A stretch of DNA of 54,111 nt, from the NCBI GenBank assembly GCA_002343075.1, contig DDRH01000062.1, forward strand, positions 141,863-195,973. Reading direction: 5' to 3'. A model generated the notes under the pieces. The model searched no databases. It was not told where the DNA came from and saw only the letters and a program-made list of their open reading frames with translations. Positions 39,001 to 47,288 of the stretch are shown here, piece by piece; within the stretch, counting starts at the first letter, position 1, and every line of letters begins with the position of its first letter. Source of the DNA: Phycisphaerales bacterium UBA2421 (GTDB lineage: Bacteria > Planctomycetota > Phycisphaerae > Tepidisphaerales > Tepidisphaeraceae). Made by a program: the position numbers and the translations under genes.

Positions 39001-40262
39001 TCATTGCCGTCGCCTGCATTAACGACGATGCTCGTCACGTCGGTACGCTGATAGGTGCTGGTGAACAGGCCATCCATGTTGGTGCCGGGGACATCACGGC
39101 CAATATCAATCGAGATGATGGCGGCAGTGCTGATGGCCTGGACGATGATCAGGTCGTGGCTGACGGGAAACGTGGTGGCACCCCCGCGGATGGTTAGAAC
39201 CTTCGTCGCCGGGTTGACGACCCCATAGAACGTGCCAAAGCTCTCCGGCGCGACGACGTTGTAGTTATACATATCCCCTAACGCCATCGTGCTCACCCGG
39301 CTGGGAATGTAACGCTGGCCGGTAGGGTAGCGGGCGGCGCCGGTGTCGGCCTGCCCGGAGTAGGTCACGCCACCGGTCGTGTAACTCTGGCTCGCGGGGG
39401 CGGTGTGTACGGCATAGCCACGGTCTTCTCCGCCGTTGCCGGAGTTGAAACTCGTAAACAATGCCTGAGCCCTGGGCGAGTTGAGATAGTAAAGCTTTCC
39501 AACGCTCTCCGAGGTGTCGTTGGCCGCATTCGTGTGGTCGGCTCCGGCGGGGCGGAGGTAGTCATTCGGATCGGTACGCCATCGCAGATTAGTATAGCGG
39601 TCCTCAATGCCCAGCGCGTGCTGAAGCTCGATTGTGACAAGGCTGAAGAAGTCGGATTTTCCCTCGGCGACGCCGCCTACCTGCGCCCGGCTGGTAAAGG
39701 CATTCACGATGAAACCCTGAAACTCCGTGTGTTCGTACGGCGTCGGGTCGATGAAATAGCCTTCGGCGTCCTCGACGGTGCCATTGCCGTTGCGATCGGC
39801 TCCCCCGCCGAGGCTGATTGAGCTTGTTCGTGGTTTGTCGCCCAGCAGCGTGTCGACGCCCGCGCTGCCGCCGGTGCCGTCGACTCCACGCCCAGCCGCG
39901 GTCACGGTCACGTCGAGTTGGTTGTTGCCGCCGGATTGATTGAAGCCCACAATCACCCGCCGCCACGCATCAAATGCCGCTTGCACGACATTTCGCGCGT
40001 TCTCCGCCTGCGTGCCGTACGTGGCGTTAAAGTTGTCGGTGTCGTTAAGAGAGGTTCCACGGTTTGCCCACCGCAGCCCGAGTGAATCAACCTCCGGCCC
40101 GCCTTCGCCGCCCGGGGGCACATATTGCGGGGCGATCCTGTCGCCGGAGTCGCCCGCATCAGGCATGTGCGACATACACAGCAACTGTCGGCTTTCGAGC
40201 GTTTCGCATGCGGCACGACGGAGACAGGTTTTTCGTGAGCGGTTGTGGGTTGCAGTTTGCAT
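36015..40262 (-). CDS. Giant LEPR-XLL secreted protein with metzincin-like domain and dockerin-like end
   Basis: A 1415-residue protein. Residues 20-28 (ETLESRQLL) match the planctomycete LEPR-XLL export motif. Next is a matrixin-like domain (about residues 60-330) in which the zinc site reads IELQH (211-215) instead of HExxH, so it is probably catalytically dead. The long middle (about 450-1250) consists of beta-helix-like repeats such as TLTLDDNGNN and TGSGADTVNV. It ends with a degenerate pair of dockerin-like units and a short tail without PEP-CTERM. The ATG at 40262 has GGAG 4 bases upstream and aligns with the start of the next LEPR-XLL gene. Role unknown, probably cell surface. Confidence 0.82.
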   Translation of the reverse strand: MQTATHNRSRKTCLRRAACETLESRQLLCMSHMPDAGDSGDRIAPQYVPPGGEGGPEVDSLGLRWANRGTSLNDTDNFNATYGTQAENARNVVQAAFDAWRRVIVGFNQSGGNNQLDVTVTAAGRGVDGTGGSAGVDTLLGDKPRTSSISLGGGADRNGNGTVEDAEGYFIDPTPYEHTEFQGFIVNAFTSRAQVGGVAEGKSDFFSLVTIELQHALGIEDRYTNLRWRTDPNDYLRPAGADHTNAANDTSESVGKLYYLNSPRAQALFTSFNSGNGGEDRGYAVHTAPASQSYTTGGVTYSGQADTGAARYPTGQRYIPSRVSTMALGDMYNYNVVAPESFGTFYGVVNPATKVLTIRGGATTFPVSHDLIIVQAISTAAIISIDIGRDVPGTNMDGLFTSTYQRTDVTSIVVNAGDGNDTIRMESNEGIPTTLNGEGGNDFLDFSFASRNLNFISGNTHVTGGNDSDQLFAYDNNQATAQTHTITSGRFDRPGWGGFSYAGDIEFLNLTTGTGADTVNVQSTFMNQPIFLFSAAGADTVNIGNGTNGIRSIDADVTIENNPSLTTLNINNGPDTGARTWNVDRVNNFGYLIGMAPARILWDNEDVASINLTCGAGVDNGQFVISTETFNVNNAGSNDFIRIGVPAAQGLQLISGQITIDNTPAFTTLTLDDNGNNIIRNIVIDESGGYNTVSGMAPGLVRFDSNDVSSVTIITGSNNDTVTVPRTDETLNIVNFGGLDGVTVGNITNGVQSITAPVSISSPFSPVLVTINNGPDTVGRTAMLQSTTFSGNPYSEWTGLAPAPIRYRDQISANVTFGSGADSVLIRATERDLNLTTTGGIDAYAIGGASNGAQSVLGNLTLQNPPSHNNFHVDNLGDTSARTAILDDVTIGGFPYGQLTGLAPATISWKHNDTTGITLTGGSGADRFFVNKFKSGNNLSVFGGNGNDELYFGNGNLAANIAIGTFNFDGQGGSADKFVIENALAPSSEGWNYGVDGPGLSASRVVGGVYNLVLPKQNVEQSTFNGNSGNENMVITAVAVGESFAFNGGPGADSVFLPVNVSTAIRGPITLDGGAGPGNAISQSTNNSTAATTLHVGPNSIGAFAGDNFFGVGGSVVFSNMNSVLLTLGSGADTVYVRPNTTAALNIRGGNPTTAPGDRLNFATAGVVNPVFAGNAANGNLTSNNLARVDYSFFETGPTVDSVAPSTTGGVFNNNGAPPSGGGALRMLVDVSFNDNVGASLNNSSISVLNLQTETNVPAGNVAVEYLPAGNTARFTFPGYANGVLPDGDYQAIVSSNVSDFFGNPLAVTQSVNFFVLAGDATRNRSVNLDDFTILASSFGQAGRVFSQGNFNYDAAGAVNLDDFTILAAQFGATLPADLDISRTAPPLPGWASMSVTGTSSFSDRQRILFDLLSV

Positions 40263-40358
40263 ATGGCTCCAATCGGGCGTTGAGTAGACAATTCCAGGCA
40301 AACAATTTGCCTCGGCACACAGAGGCGCCAACGGCGCACACCGGGGCCACAATTCAGC
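40263..40358 (-). promoter_or_regulatory. Conserved leader of the first LEPR-XLL gene
   Basis: About 95 nt just upstream of the start are closely similar to those before the second LEPR-XLL gene (44055-44145). Conserved blocks are GGCGCCTCTGTGTGCCG, TTGTTTGCC and TCAACGCCCGAT. The core contains the perfect palindrome AGGCAAA-CAA-TTTGCCT (40296-40312, plus-strand reading). It could be an operator or a structured leader. Confidence 0.6.
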
Positions 40359-40424
40359 AGAAATGACCGGATGCCCATCTGTCGGTGGCTGAAAGAAACG
40401 TCCTCCGTCGGCAGGATCAGATCT

Positions 40425-43400
40425 CTACGCAACCAATTCGTCTGCCAGGCCCAAGTCCTTCCTTGCGTCAATCTTTGATCCGTCAGATGGCAGCTTCACA
40501 GGGATCGGCGGCGAAGGAAGAGGGGCGGCGGGCTGGCCGGGCACTTCAGCCGGTGTTTGGCGGTGCGGCAGGGCTTCGGTTGTTCGGGGGAGTTCCGTCG
40601 CGAGCGATTGGCCGAAATTGACCGCCAAGTCGGTGAAATCAGTCAGCGTCACGTTTCCATCGTAATTGTAATCGCCGGTTGACCAGATACCCGAAAAGCC
40701 AAAGCCCGCAGCGAGGCGGGTGAAATCGGGGAGCGATACCGCGCCATCGAGGTTGCTATCGCCGCGCAGGGTGTGGCGGATCAACACGCTGGTGCCGTCG
40801 ACGCTCACGCCGGAGAACAGACCACCGGCACCACTTAACACATCGGATGCCTCGGCGTAACCGACCCCCGTCCCCTGCGCCAAGGCGGCGGCGGTGGAGT
40901 TGACCCCGGGGCCGTTCCATGCGCCGCTGGCATAGCCGCTGATGACGTCGGCCTTTACCTGGGCGAACGGCGAGTTGGCCGCGCCGGTGTAATCGAGAAC
41001 GAATCGGCCGCTGGCATCGAAGTTCGCGGCCTTGGTGGGCACGCCTCCGAAGAAGACCATGCCTCGATTGGTGGTGGAAGCCGCCTGATTGATGGTGTAG
41101 GTCCCGCCTGGGATGCTCAGCACGCTGCCCAGTCCATCGGCGCGAACCTGCCCGGTATTGCCGCCAATGTTGGAACTGACGACGAGCTTGGAACCGGCGG
41201 AGGCCGACAGGATACCGTTGTTCGTAAATGCCGTGTTCTGGATCAGGATCTGCTGACCCGCACCGCCGGTCGCTTCGGCGGTGATCAGGCCGTTGTTGAT
41301 GAGCGTCGCAACTTGGCTGTTGGAGATGATCATTTGACCGACAGATCCCGCCGCCGTACGCACCACGCCGCTCGGGCCGATTGTCACAGTTCCCGCCGAG
41401 CCGGTCGCGAGGCTGAGGGTGCGATTTCCACCGGCCGTGCCTTCGGAAACCACCATCGAATTGAGGGTGTAACCCGGAGCGATTTGCAGAATTGTGTTGC
41501 TCCCGGAAAGTCGCGCGGCCGAGAACGATGTGGTCCCGGTGATCAGCACTCGCGCGTCGGTGACATTCAGGACCAGATCGCCAGTGATCGCGACGCTGTT
41601 GAGCGTTCCGCCGCTGGTCGTCGTCACCAGATTCGCGCCCGCCGTTTCGACGAGCACGCCATTGTTGATCGTTCCCCCCGCGAGTCGCCACGGGCCGGTT
41701 GTGCCATTAAGTGTGAGCGTGTTGCCCGTGTTCGTGATGGTGCCGATCACGTTTACCGTCGACGCAGAAGTAGAGAACGTTCCAATTCCCGCCGTGGCAT
41801 TGAAGCTTCCACTGATATTAAACGTCCCGCCGGTGCCGGTGATGGTGCCGGGATTGGTCCAGGTTGAGGAACCAACGGTCATTGCGCCGGTTCCAGTCGT
41901 CTGCAAAGTGCCGTTGTTGGTCAGTGTGCTGGGCGTGATCGAAATGTGTTGACCGGCCGCATCGGAACTGATCAGGCCATTGTTGATCAGGGTCGAAACC
42001 TGGCTTTGGCCGATGAGAATCTGGCCGACCGATCCCGCGCCGGTGCGCACCACCGCCGACGGACCAAAAGTGATCGTTCCACCGCCGCCGAAACCGAGAT
42101 CAAGGCTGCGATTTCCACCGGCCGCTCCTTCCGAGATGACAAGTGAGTTGAGCGTGTAACCCGCCGCCATGTGCAATCGCGTGTTGCTCCCCGAAAGTCG
42201 CGCGGCGGTGAAGCTGGTGTTGCCTGTGAGTAACACGCGCGCGTCGGTTGTATTCAGAATCAGATCGCCGGTGATCGCCACGCTGCCGAGCGCGCCGCCG
42301 CTGCTGGTGGTCTTAAGGTTTGCGCCAGCCGCCGAAATGATCGAACCGTTGTTGATCGTACCACCGGCGAGTTGCCACGAGCCGGTTGCCGCGTTAAGCG
42401 TGAGCGTGTTGCCGGTGTTGGTGATCGTGCCGGTCACGTTCACCGTGACGGCCGAAGTTGCAAATGTACCGATTCCCGCCGTCGCATTAAGCGTTCCACC
42501 AAGGTTGAACGTTCCGCCGGTGCCCGTGATCGTGCCGGGATTGGTCCAAGTTGACGAACTGACGCTCATCGCGCCGGTGCCCGCCGTTTGCAATGTTCCG
42601 TTGTTGACCAGCGTAGTGGGCATAATCGAAATGTGCTGACCTGCAGCGTCGGAACTGATGAGCCCGTTGTTGATCAGTGTTGAAATCTGGCTTTGCGAGA
42701 CGAGTAGTTGTCCGACGCTTCCCGCCGCCGTTCGCAGGACTGCCGACGGGCCGAAGGTGATCGTCCCACCGCCGCCGAAACCGAGGTCGACGGCGCGATT
42801 TCCACCGCCGGCTCCTTCAGAAACCACCAGTGAATTGAGCGTGTATCCTGCCGCCAGCTGCAAACGCGTGTTGCTGCCAGACAACCGCGCGGCGGTGAAA
42901 CTGGTGTTGCCTGTGAGCACTACTCGCGCGTCGGTGGTATTCAGGATCAAGTCACCGTTGACCGCCACGCTTCCGAGTGTGCCGCCGGAGCTGGTCATCA
43001 CAAGGTTCGCACCGGTTTCGTTAATCGCGCCATTGTTGATCGTTCCGCCGATTAGATTCCATGAACCGGTTGTGCTGTTCAGATTGATCGTGTTGCCGGC
43101 GTTGGTGATTGTTCCGAAGGCGTTCACCGCCACGGCCGACGTGGTGAATGATCCAATCCCTGCCGTCGCGTTGAAGGTTCCGCCGAGGTTAAAAGTGCCC
43201 GCTGTTCCCGTGACCGTGCCGGCGTTGGTCCAGTTGCTTGGTTGCGCGGTCATCGTGCCAGCGGTGATTTGCAGCGTTCCGTTGTTGGTGAGCGCGCTGT
43301 TTTGAATCGAGAGATGCTGGCCGCTCCCTTCAGCGCTGATTAGCCCATTGTTCACCAGCGTTGTGACCTGAGTTTGCCCAATAAGCATCTGCCCGACCGA

Positions 43401-44054
43401 ACCCGCCGCCAGGCGCACGACCGCCGACGGGCCGAACGTCACCGTTCCACCGCCGCCGAAACCGAGGTTGACAGTACGGTTCCCTCCGGCTGAGCCTTCC
43501 GAAACGACCAACGAGTTGAGTGTGTAACCAGCGCGCATGTGCAGGTTTGTGTTGCTGGCCGACAATCGCGCGGCGGTGAAGCTGGTAGTGCCATTGAGGA
43601 CCACATTGGAATCCAGGGAATTGAGCAGCACGTCGCCGGTGATTGCGATGTTCGAAAGCGTTCCGCTGGAGTTCGACGCCAGCAGTGCCGCGCCACCGCT
43701 GAATGCAAGCGTTCCGCCCGACAGCGTGCCGCCGGTCATTCGCAGATTGCGCGAAGAAGTAATCGTCTGCACCGCCGGCGTGCCGGAAATGGTAATGGTT
43801 GGGCTGCTCCCGGTCGCACCAATGACGGCGGTATCGGCGGTCAGCGGCAGGGCATCGCCGGCCCAGTTGAACGGATCTAGAAAGTTCGTTCCGTCACCAC
43901 TCGGCCCGCCGTCCCAATTGACCATTGCCAACATCCGGCGTGCTTCGAGCGGCTCGCACAGGCTTCGCGCTGAGGTCTGCTTTACGGCCTGGCGGACGTA
44001 CTGGTGGCGTTTGACAAGGTCGTGGCCACGGCGGTGGTGGATTACGGTTCGCAC
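40425..44054 (-). CDS. Giant LEPR-XLL secreted protein with four long tandem repeats
   Basis: A 1209-residue protein. The export motif is CEPLEARRML at residues 33-42. Four copies of a ~229-residue beta-rich repeat follow, each with NTSFTAARLSGSNT, GYTLNSLVVSEG, GGGTITFGPSAVVRT, STLINNGLISSDAAGQH and GTFNLGGTFNATAGIGTF. Then come a pre-dockerin segment (DYTGAANSPFAQVKADVISG) and two dockerin-like units (GDSNLDGAVSLPDFTRLAAGFG and DYNYDGNVTLTDFTDLAVNFG), and a Pro-rich tail without PEP-CTERM. The GTG at 44054 is chosen because it lines up with the ATG of the other LEPR-XLL gene after a GGAG; the frame is open to 44105. Probably a surface fibre or adhesin. Confidence 0.82.
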   Translation of the reverse strand: MRTVIHHRRGHDLVKRHQYVRQAVKQTSARSLCEPLEARRMLAMVNWDGGPSGDGTNFLDPFNWAGDALPLTADTAVIGATGSSPTITISGTPAVQTITSSRNLRMTGGTLSGGTLAFSGGAALLASNSSGTLSNIAITGDVLLNSLDSNVVLNGTTSFTAARLSASNTNLHMRAGYTLNSLVVSEGSAGGNRTVNLGFGGGGTVTFGPSAVVRLAAGSVGQMLIGQTQVTTLVNNGLISAEGSGQHLSIQNSALTNNGTLQITAGTMTAQPSNWTNAGTVTGTAGTFNLGGTFNATAGIGSFTTSAVAVNAFGTITNAGNTINLNSTTGSWNLIGGTINNGAINETGANLVMTSSGGTLGSVAVNGDLILNTTDARVVLTGNTSFTAARLSGSNTRLQLAAGYTLNSLVVSEGAGGGNRAVDLGFGGGGTITFGPSAVLRTAAGSVGQLLVSQSQISTLINNGLISSDAAGQHISIMPTTLVNNGTLQTAGTGAMSVSSSTWTNPGTITGTGGTFNLGGTLNATAGIGTFATSAVTVNVTGTITNTGNTLTLNAATGSWQLAGGTINNGSIISAAGANLKTTSSGGALGSVAITGDLILNTTDARVLLTGNTSFTAARLSGSNTRLHMAAGYTLNSLVISEGAAGGNRSLDLGFGGGGTITFGPSAVVRTGAGSVGQILIGQSQVSTLINNGLISSDAAGQHISITPSTLTNNGTLQTTGTGAMTVGSSTWTNPGTITGTGGTFNISGSFNATAGIGTFSTSASTVNVIGTITNTGNTLTLNGTTGPWRLAGGTINNGVLVETAGANLVTTTSGGTLNSVAITGDLVLNVTDARVLITGTTSFSAARLSGSNTILQIAPGYTLNSMVVSEGTAGGNRTLSLATGSAGTVTIGPSGVVRTAAGSVGQMIISNSQVATLINNGLITAEATGGAGQQILIQNTAFTNNGILSASAGSKLVVSSNIGGNTGQVRADGLGSVLSIPGGTYTINQAASTTNRGMVFFGGVPTKAANFDASGRFVLDYTGAANSPFAQVKADVISGYASGAWNGPGVNSTAAALAQGTGVGYAEASDVLSGAGGLFSGVSVDGTSVLIRHTLRGDSNLDGAVSLPDFTRLAAGFGFSGIWSTGDYNYDGNVTLTDFTDLAVNFGQSLATELPRTTEALPHRQTPAEVPGQPAAPLPSPPIPVKLPSDGSKIDARKDLGLADELVA
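41215..43770 (-). repeat. Four tandem coding repeats of ~687 bp
   Basis: Corresponding bases at 41284, 41971, 42658 and 43339 (ATCAGGCC-type anchor) show steps of 687, 687 and 681 bp, all multiples of 3 (229, 229 and 227 codons). Units two and three from the C-terminal side are the most alike; the N-terminal unit is the most diverged and the last is cut short. Confidence 0.85.
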
Positions 44055-44145
44055 GGTTCTCCGATCGGGCGTTGAATAGACAGCTCCGGGCAAACAACTT
44101 GCCACGGCACACAGAGGCGCCGTACGCCAAATCGAGGGCCAACAA
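44055..44145 (-). promoter_or_regulatory. Conserved leader of the second LEPR-XLL gene
   Basis: Copy of the element at 40263-40358. Shared blocks in transcript order are GAATTGT.GGCC, GGCGCCTCTGTGTGCCG, TTGTTTGCC, TCAACGCCCGAT and GGAG. The palindrome here carries one mismatch (GGCAAG-TTG-TTTGCC, 44089-44103). Because the two coding regions are otherwise unlike, this points to shared control. Confidence 0.6.
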
Positions 44146-44541
44146 TTCTGAAAATTTTTTCGCTTGATTCGACCGGGGGGTGCTGTGATACGGGCGCTTC
44201 AGACATGGCCTAACTTTTGGGTCGAAACCACACCCGCTTACGAAGCAACGCAGGGATTGGGAGGCGAGTGTCGATCCCAAACGCCGCCCAGCGCCGGCAG
44301 AGATGATCGGTGCACGAAGTTGCACGAGGAGGACACGAACGCATCTTGTTCCTCAATCGGTGCTCAACTCGAGCGCATTCTTGGGGGTGCGTGGGTCATC
44401 GAATTGCCGGGGCGACTCATCGCACCTTCAACAGTGGCATCGGCGGGCAGCGAAATGGCCTGCGGACCACCGCGGGCCACAACCGACTCTTGCGGTGGAT
44501 CATCCCGGCGGATGAATCCTAGCGGCTAAATCGTCAATGGT
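44146..44541. other. Intergenic region without a supported gene; contains a CACGAA repeat cluster
   Basis: The only sizeable frame (44164-44529, plus) has no domain and unnatural composition. The notable content is CACGA at 44313, 44323 and 44334, with the same 10 and 11 nt steps as at the end of the GxxExxY cassette. Confidence 0.5.
44312..44340. repeat. Solo CACGAA triple repeat
   Basis: GCACGAAGTT, GCACGAGGAGG and ACACGAAC occur in a row, spaced like the left end of the GxxExxY unit at 14646-14673. No GxxExxY gene accompanies it. Confidence 0.4.
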
Positions 44542-47265
44542 TCATTCCGGCGCGGCGGTTTGAGGAAGGGTTGTGCGCAATTCGAGCAGGCTCTCCGAAA
44601 ACTCGGGGTTGATGGAGGCAGCCGAGGCGCGAGCAATGCAATCGTCGAGAATCGAAGCCGCCTCTACCTCGCGGTTTAGCGCGACGAGGCTGATGGCCAC
44701 ATCGCGCATGCTGCTCAGTGTGTCGGGATGATCCGGGCCAAGCTGGGCGGTTCGGGTTGCAAGCGTTTCCCGGCGAAGCAACAGTGCGTCGGCGTGTCGG
44801 CTGAGGTCGTGATAGGTCTCAGCCAGAGCCTTCATGCTTCGCAGCGTGTCGGGGTGGTCTGAGCCGAGCAATGCTCTGCGTTTCAGCAGCGTCGTTTCCC
44901 TTACCTTGAGCGCATCAGCGTGGCGGTCGTGAGCGGTATAGCTGTAGGCGAGATTGTGAGAGGCGTCGAGCGTGTCGGGGTGGTCGGCACCGAGCAGAGT
45001 GGTGCGGCGGGCGAGCACCTCTTCTCGAATCGCAAGGGCCTCCTGCGGCCGCCCGGCATGGGTGTAACTGATCGCAAGGTTGTTCATCGCCCACAGCGTC
45101 ATCGGATGATCGGTGCCGAGCTTGAATTTCGCGAGTGTCAGGGTCTCTTCGCGGATCTTGAGGGCGTCTTCGTTTCTTCCCACTTCGTCGTAGCTTAGAC
45201 CGAGTCCATTCATCAAAGGAATCGCGCCGGCGTACTCGGCTCCGAACTTGCGCCGCATGATTGCGAGCGATTCCTCGCGCAGATTGAGTGCGTCGGTTTG
45301 CCGGCCGGCGTTTTGATAGCCCATCGCCAGATTGGTCATGCCCGTGACCGTCAGCGCATCGTCAGGGCCGAGCGTCTTGCGCATCAGCGGAAGCGCCTCT
45401 TCCCAAAGCGCGACGGCTTCCGAGAAGCGGCCCTGATCATCGTAGCTGTTGGCGAGATTGTTCATGCTGACCAGGGTCGCCCGATGTTCCGGGCCGAGTT
45501 TGGCCCTTTGCTGTTCCAGCGTTTTTTCCCGTAACCCGATTGCATCGGTCAATCGACCGGAAGCGGCGTACTGGTTTGCGAGGTTTGACATGCACGCTAG
45601 CGTGTCGGGGTGATCCGGCCCTTTGTGCTTCGTGCTCAGTGCCAGCGCCGCCTCAAACTGCTCGGTGGCGGTTCTTGAATCGCCGAGGTACCAGAATGAC
45701 AAACCCATCGTCTGCCGCAATCGTGTTTCAACCGACGGCTGATCCTTGAAGCTGCTTTGGACAAACGGCAGAGCCGCTTCAACGGCTTTGCGGAGCGTGA
45801 CATCGTGCCCAAGCCCGCCTTCCTGCCCCAATGGCCGGGCCGCAGCCAGAATTCGGGACTGTACGAAGTCAAGCACCGCCCGTGATTCGGCGTCGCGCGC
45901 TTCGGCGGTCTTCTTAGCGGAATGCTCTGCTTCGGCGGCGGTGGTTGCGAGCATTCTGGCGCGGCGTTCACCGAGAAGGCCCCATGTTGTACCGATAACA
46001 CCCGATATCAGAAGGAGCAGAATGGCCGCCGTTGCCAGCACTGGCCCTTTGTTTCGCAGGATGAACTTCTTCACGCGATATCGGGCTGATGGCGCGCCAG
46101 CCGTCACAGGCTCGTCGGCTAGATATCGCTGTACGTCCATCGCCAGGCCGTTGGCGGTTTCGTATCGGCGCGCGCGGTCCTTTTCGAGGCACTTCATCAC
46201 GATCCAGTCCAGTTCCCCACGCAACTGCCGGTGGAGCGCCGGGAGCTGGGTGCCCCGGCGGGCCGCAACCTGCGCCGCGGTGTTACCTACCGCCGCCGAG
46301 AGCCGCGTACTCGGCCGAGGCGGGTCAACGTCGCGAATGATTGACTGAATCCGGGCGTATCCCGCCGATCGCAGCGTGGTCGAGTCGAATGGCAATGTGC
46401 CGGCGAGCAATTCGTACAAGATGACGCCCAGCGAATAGATGTCGGTACGTGTGTCGATGTCAACAGCATTGAGGTCGGCCTGCTCGGGCGACATGTACTC
46501 GGGCGTGCCGATCAACTGGCCGGTTTCAGTGAACGCCGTGTGCTCGGAGATGCAGTGCTGGGTGGCCTTGGCGACGCCGAAATCGATCACTTTCACTGTG
46601 GGTTTGCCGTCGAAGATTGCGACGAGGATGTTTTCCGGCTTGAGATCGCGATGGATGATCGCTTTCTGATGGGCATGCTGGATCGCCTGGCACGCCTCGG
46701 AAAACAGCGAAAGCCTTTGACGGACCGTGAACTGATGTTCGTCGCAAAACCTCGTGATGGGAGTGCCGTCGATGTATTCCATCACGAAGTAGGGGCGGCC
46801 CGAAACGGTCGTGCCGACGTCGTAAACTGCGGCGACATTCGGATGGTTCATCGCAGCCAGCGCCTGTCGCTCAGACTCAAATCGTGCAACCACCTGCTGG
46901 GTGTCCATTCCGAGCTTGATCAACTTTAGCGCGATGACGCGCGCGATATCCTGCCGCTGAGCCTTGTAGACGATGCCCATGCCCCCTTTTCCGATTACCT
47001 CCAGCAGTTTGTATGGACCGATGACAGCACCGGGCTGTTCGCCCGGGAGTTCGTCGGGTGGGGCGGCTGGCGAAAAGAGCGAGACGGGGGCGAGGGTTTC
47101 GCCCGACTCGCACGCATGCTGCGCTAGCAGTTCCCGCACTTCCAGAGCAAGGGGCTGATCATCGCCGCATTCCGACTTTAGAAAGGCATCACGCTCCCCT
47201 GGTGCCAAATCCAGCGCCCGCTGGAAGAGTTGCTTTGCAGGCCAGTAAGAATCGCGCGTGGACAT
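44542..47265 (-). CDS. Membrane Ser/Thr protein kinase with C-terminal TPR repeats
   Basis: A 907-residue Hanks-type kinase. An N-terminal helical region (about 1-60) precedes the kinase domain: GKGGMGIVYKA glycine loop, lysine in VIALKLI, HRDLKPENIL near residue 205, DFGVAK near 227 and GTPEYMSPEQ. One transmembrane helix follows at about 405-428 (LATAAILLLLISGVIGTTWGLL). The outer part is an array of ~42-residue kinesin-light-chain-like TPRs (TLACMSNLANQYAASGR, TLVSMNNLANSYDDQGR and so on). It starts 23 bp after the ECF sigma gene, an arrangement typical of planctomycetes, so it probably senses an outside or partner signal and controls that sigma factor. Confidence 0.95.
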   Translation of the reverse strand: MSTRDSYWPAKQLFQRALDLAPGERDAFLKSECGDDQPLALEVRELLAQHACESGETLAPVSLFSPAAPPDELPGEQPGAVIGPYKLLEVIGKGGMGIVYKAQRQDIARVIALKLIKLGMDTQQVVARFESERQALAAMNHPNVAAVYDVGTTVSGRPYFVMEYIDGTPITRFCDEHQFTVRQRLSLFSEACQAIQHAHQKAIIHRDLKPENILVAIFDGKPTVKVIDFGVAKATQHCISEHTAFTETGQLIGTPEYMSPEQADLNAVDIDTRTDIYSLGVILYELLAGTLPFDSTTLRSAGYARIQSIIRDVDPPRPSTRLSAAVGNTAAQVAARRGTQLPALHRQLRGELDWIVMKCLEKDRARRYETANGLAMDVQRYLADEPVTAGAPSARYRVKKFILRNKGPVLATAAILLLLISGVIGTTWGLLGERRARMLATTAAEAEHSAKKTAEARDAESRAVLDFVQSRILAAARPLGQEGGLGHDVTLRKAVEAALPFVQSSFKDQPSVETRLRQTMGLSFWYLGDSRTATEQFEAALALSTKHKGPDHPDTLACMSNLANQYAASGRLTDAIGLREKTLEQQRAKLGPEHRATLVSMNNLANSYDDQGRFSEAVALWEEALPLMRKTLGPDDALTVTGMTNLAMGYQNAGRQTDALNLREESLAIMRRKFGAEYAGAIPLMNGLGLSYDEVGRNEDALKIREETLTLAKFKLGTDHPMTLWAMNNLAISYTHAGRPQEALAIREEVLARRTTLLGADHPDTLDASHNLAYSYTAHDRHADALKVRETTLLKRRALLGSDHPDTLRSMKALAETYHDLSRHADALLLRRETLATRTAQLGPDHPDTLSSMRDVAISLVALNREVEAASILDDCIARASAASINPEFSESLLELRTTLPQTAAPE

Positions 47266-47288
47266 GTTGTGCCGAAGGGCTTGCGGGG

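Noticed and set aside
41215..43770. CRISPR-like array
   Set aside because: Repeats are ~687 bp, in frame and coding; there are no short direct repeats with unique spacers.
44164..44529. 121-codon frame in the gap beside the kinase gene
   Set aside because: No recognisable sequence, three overlapping frames of similar length exist, and no ribosome site is visible.
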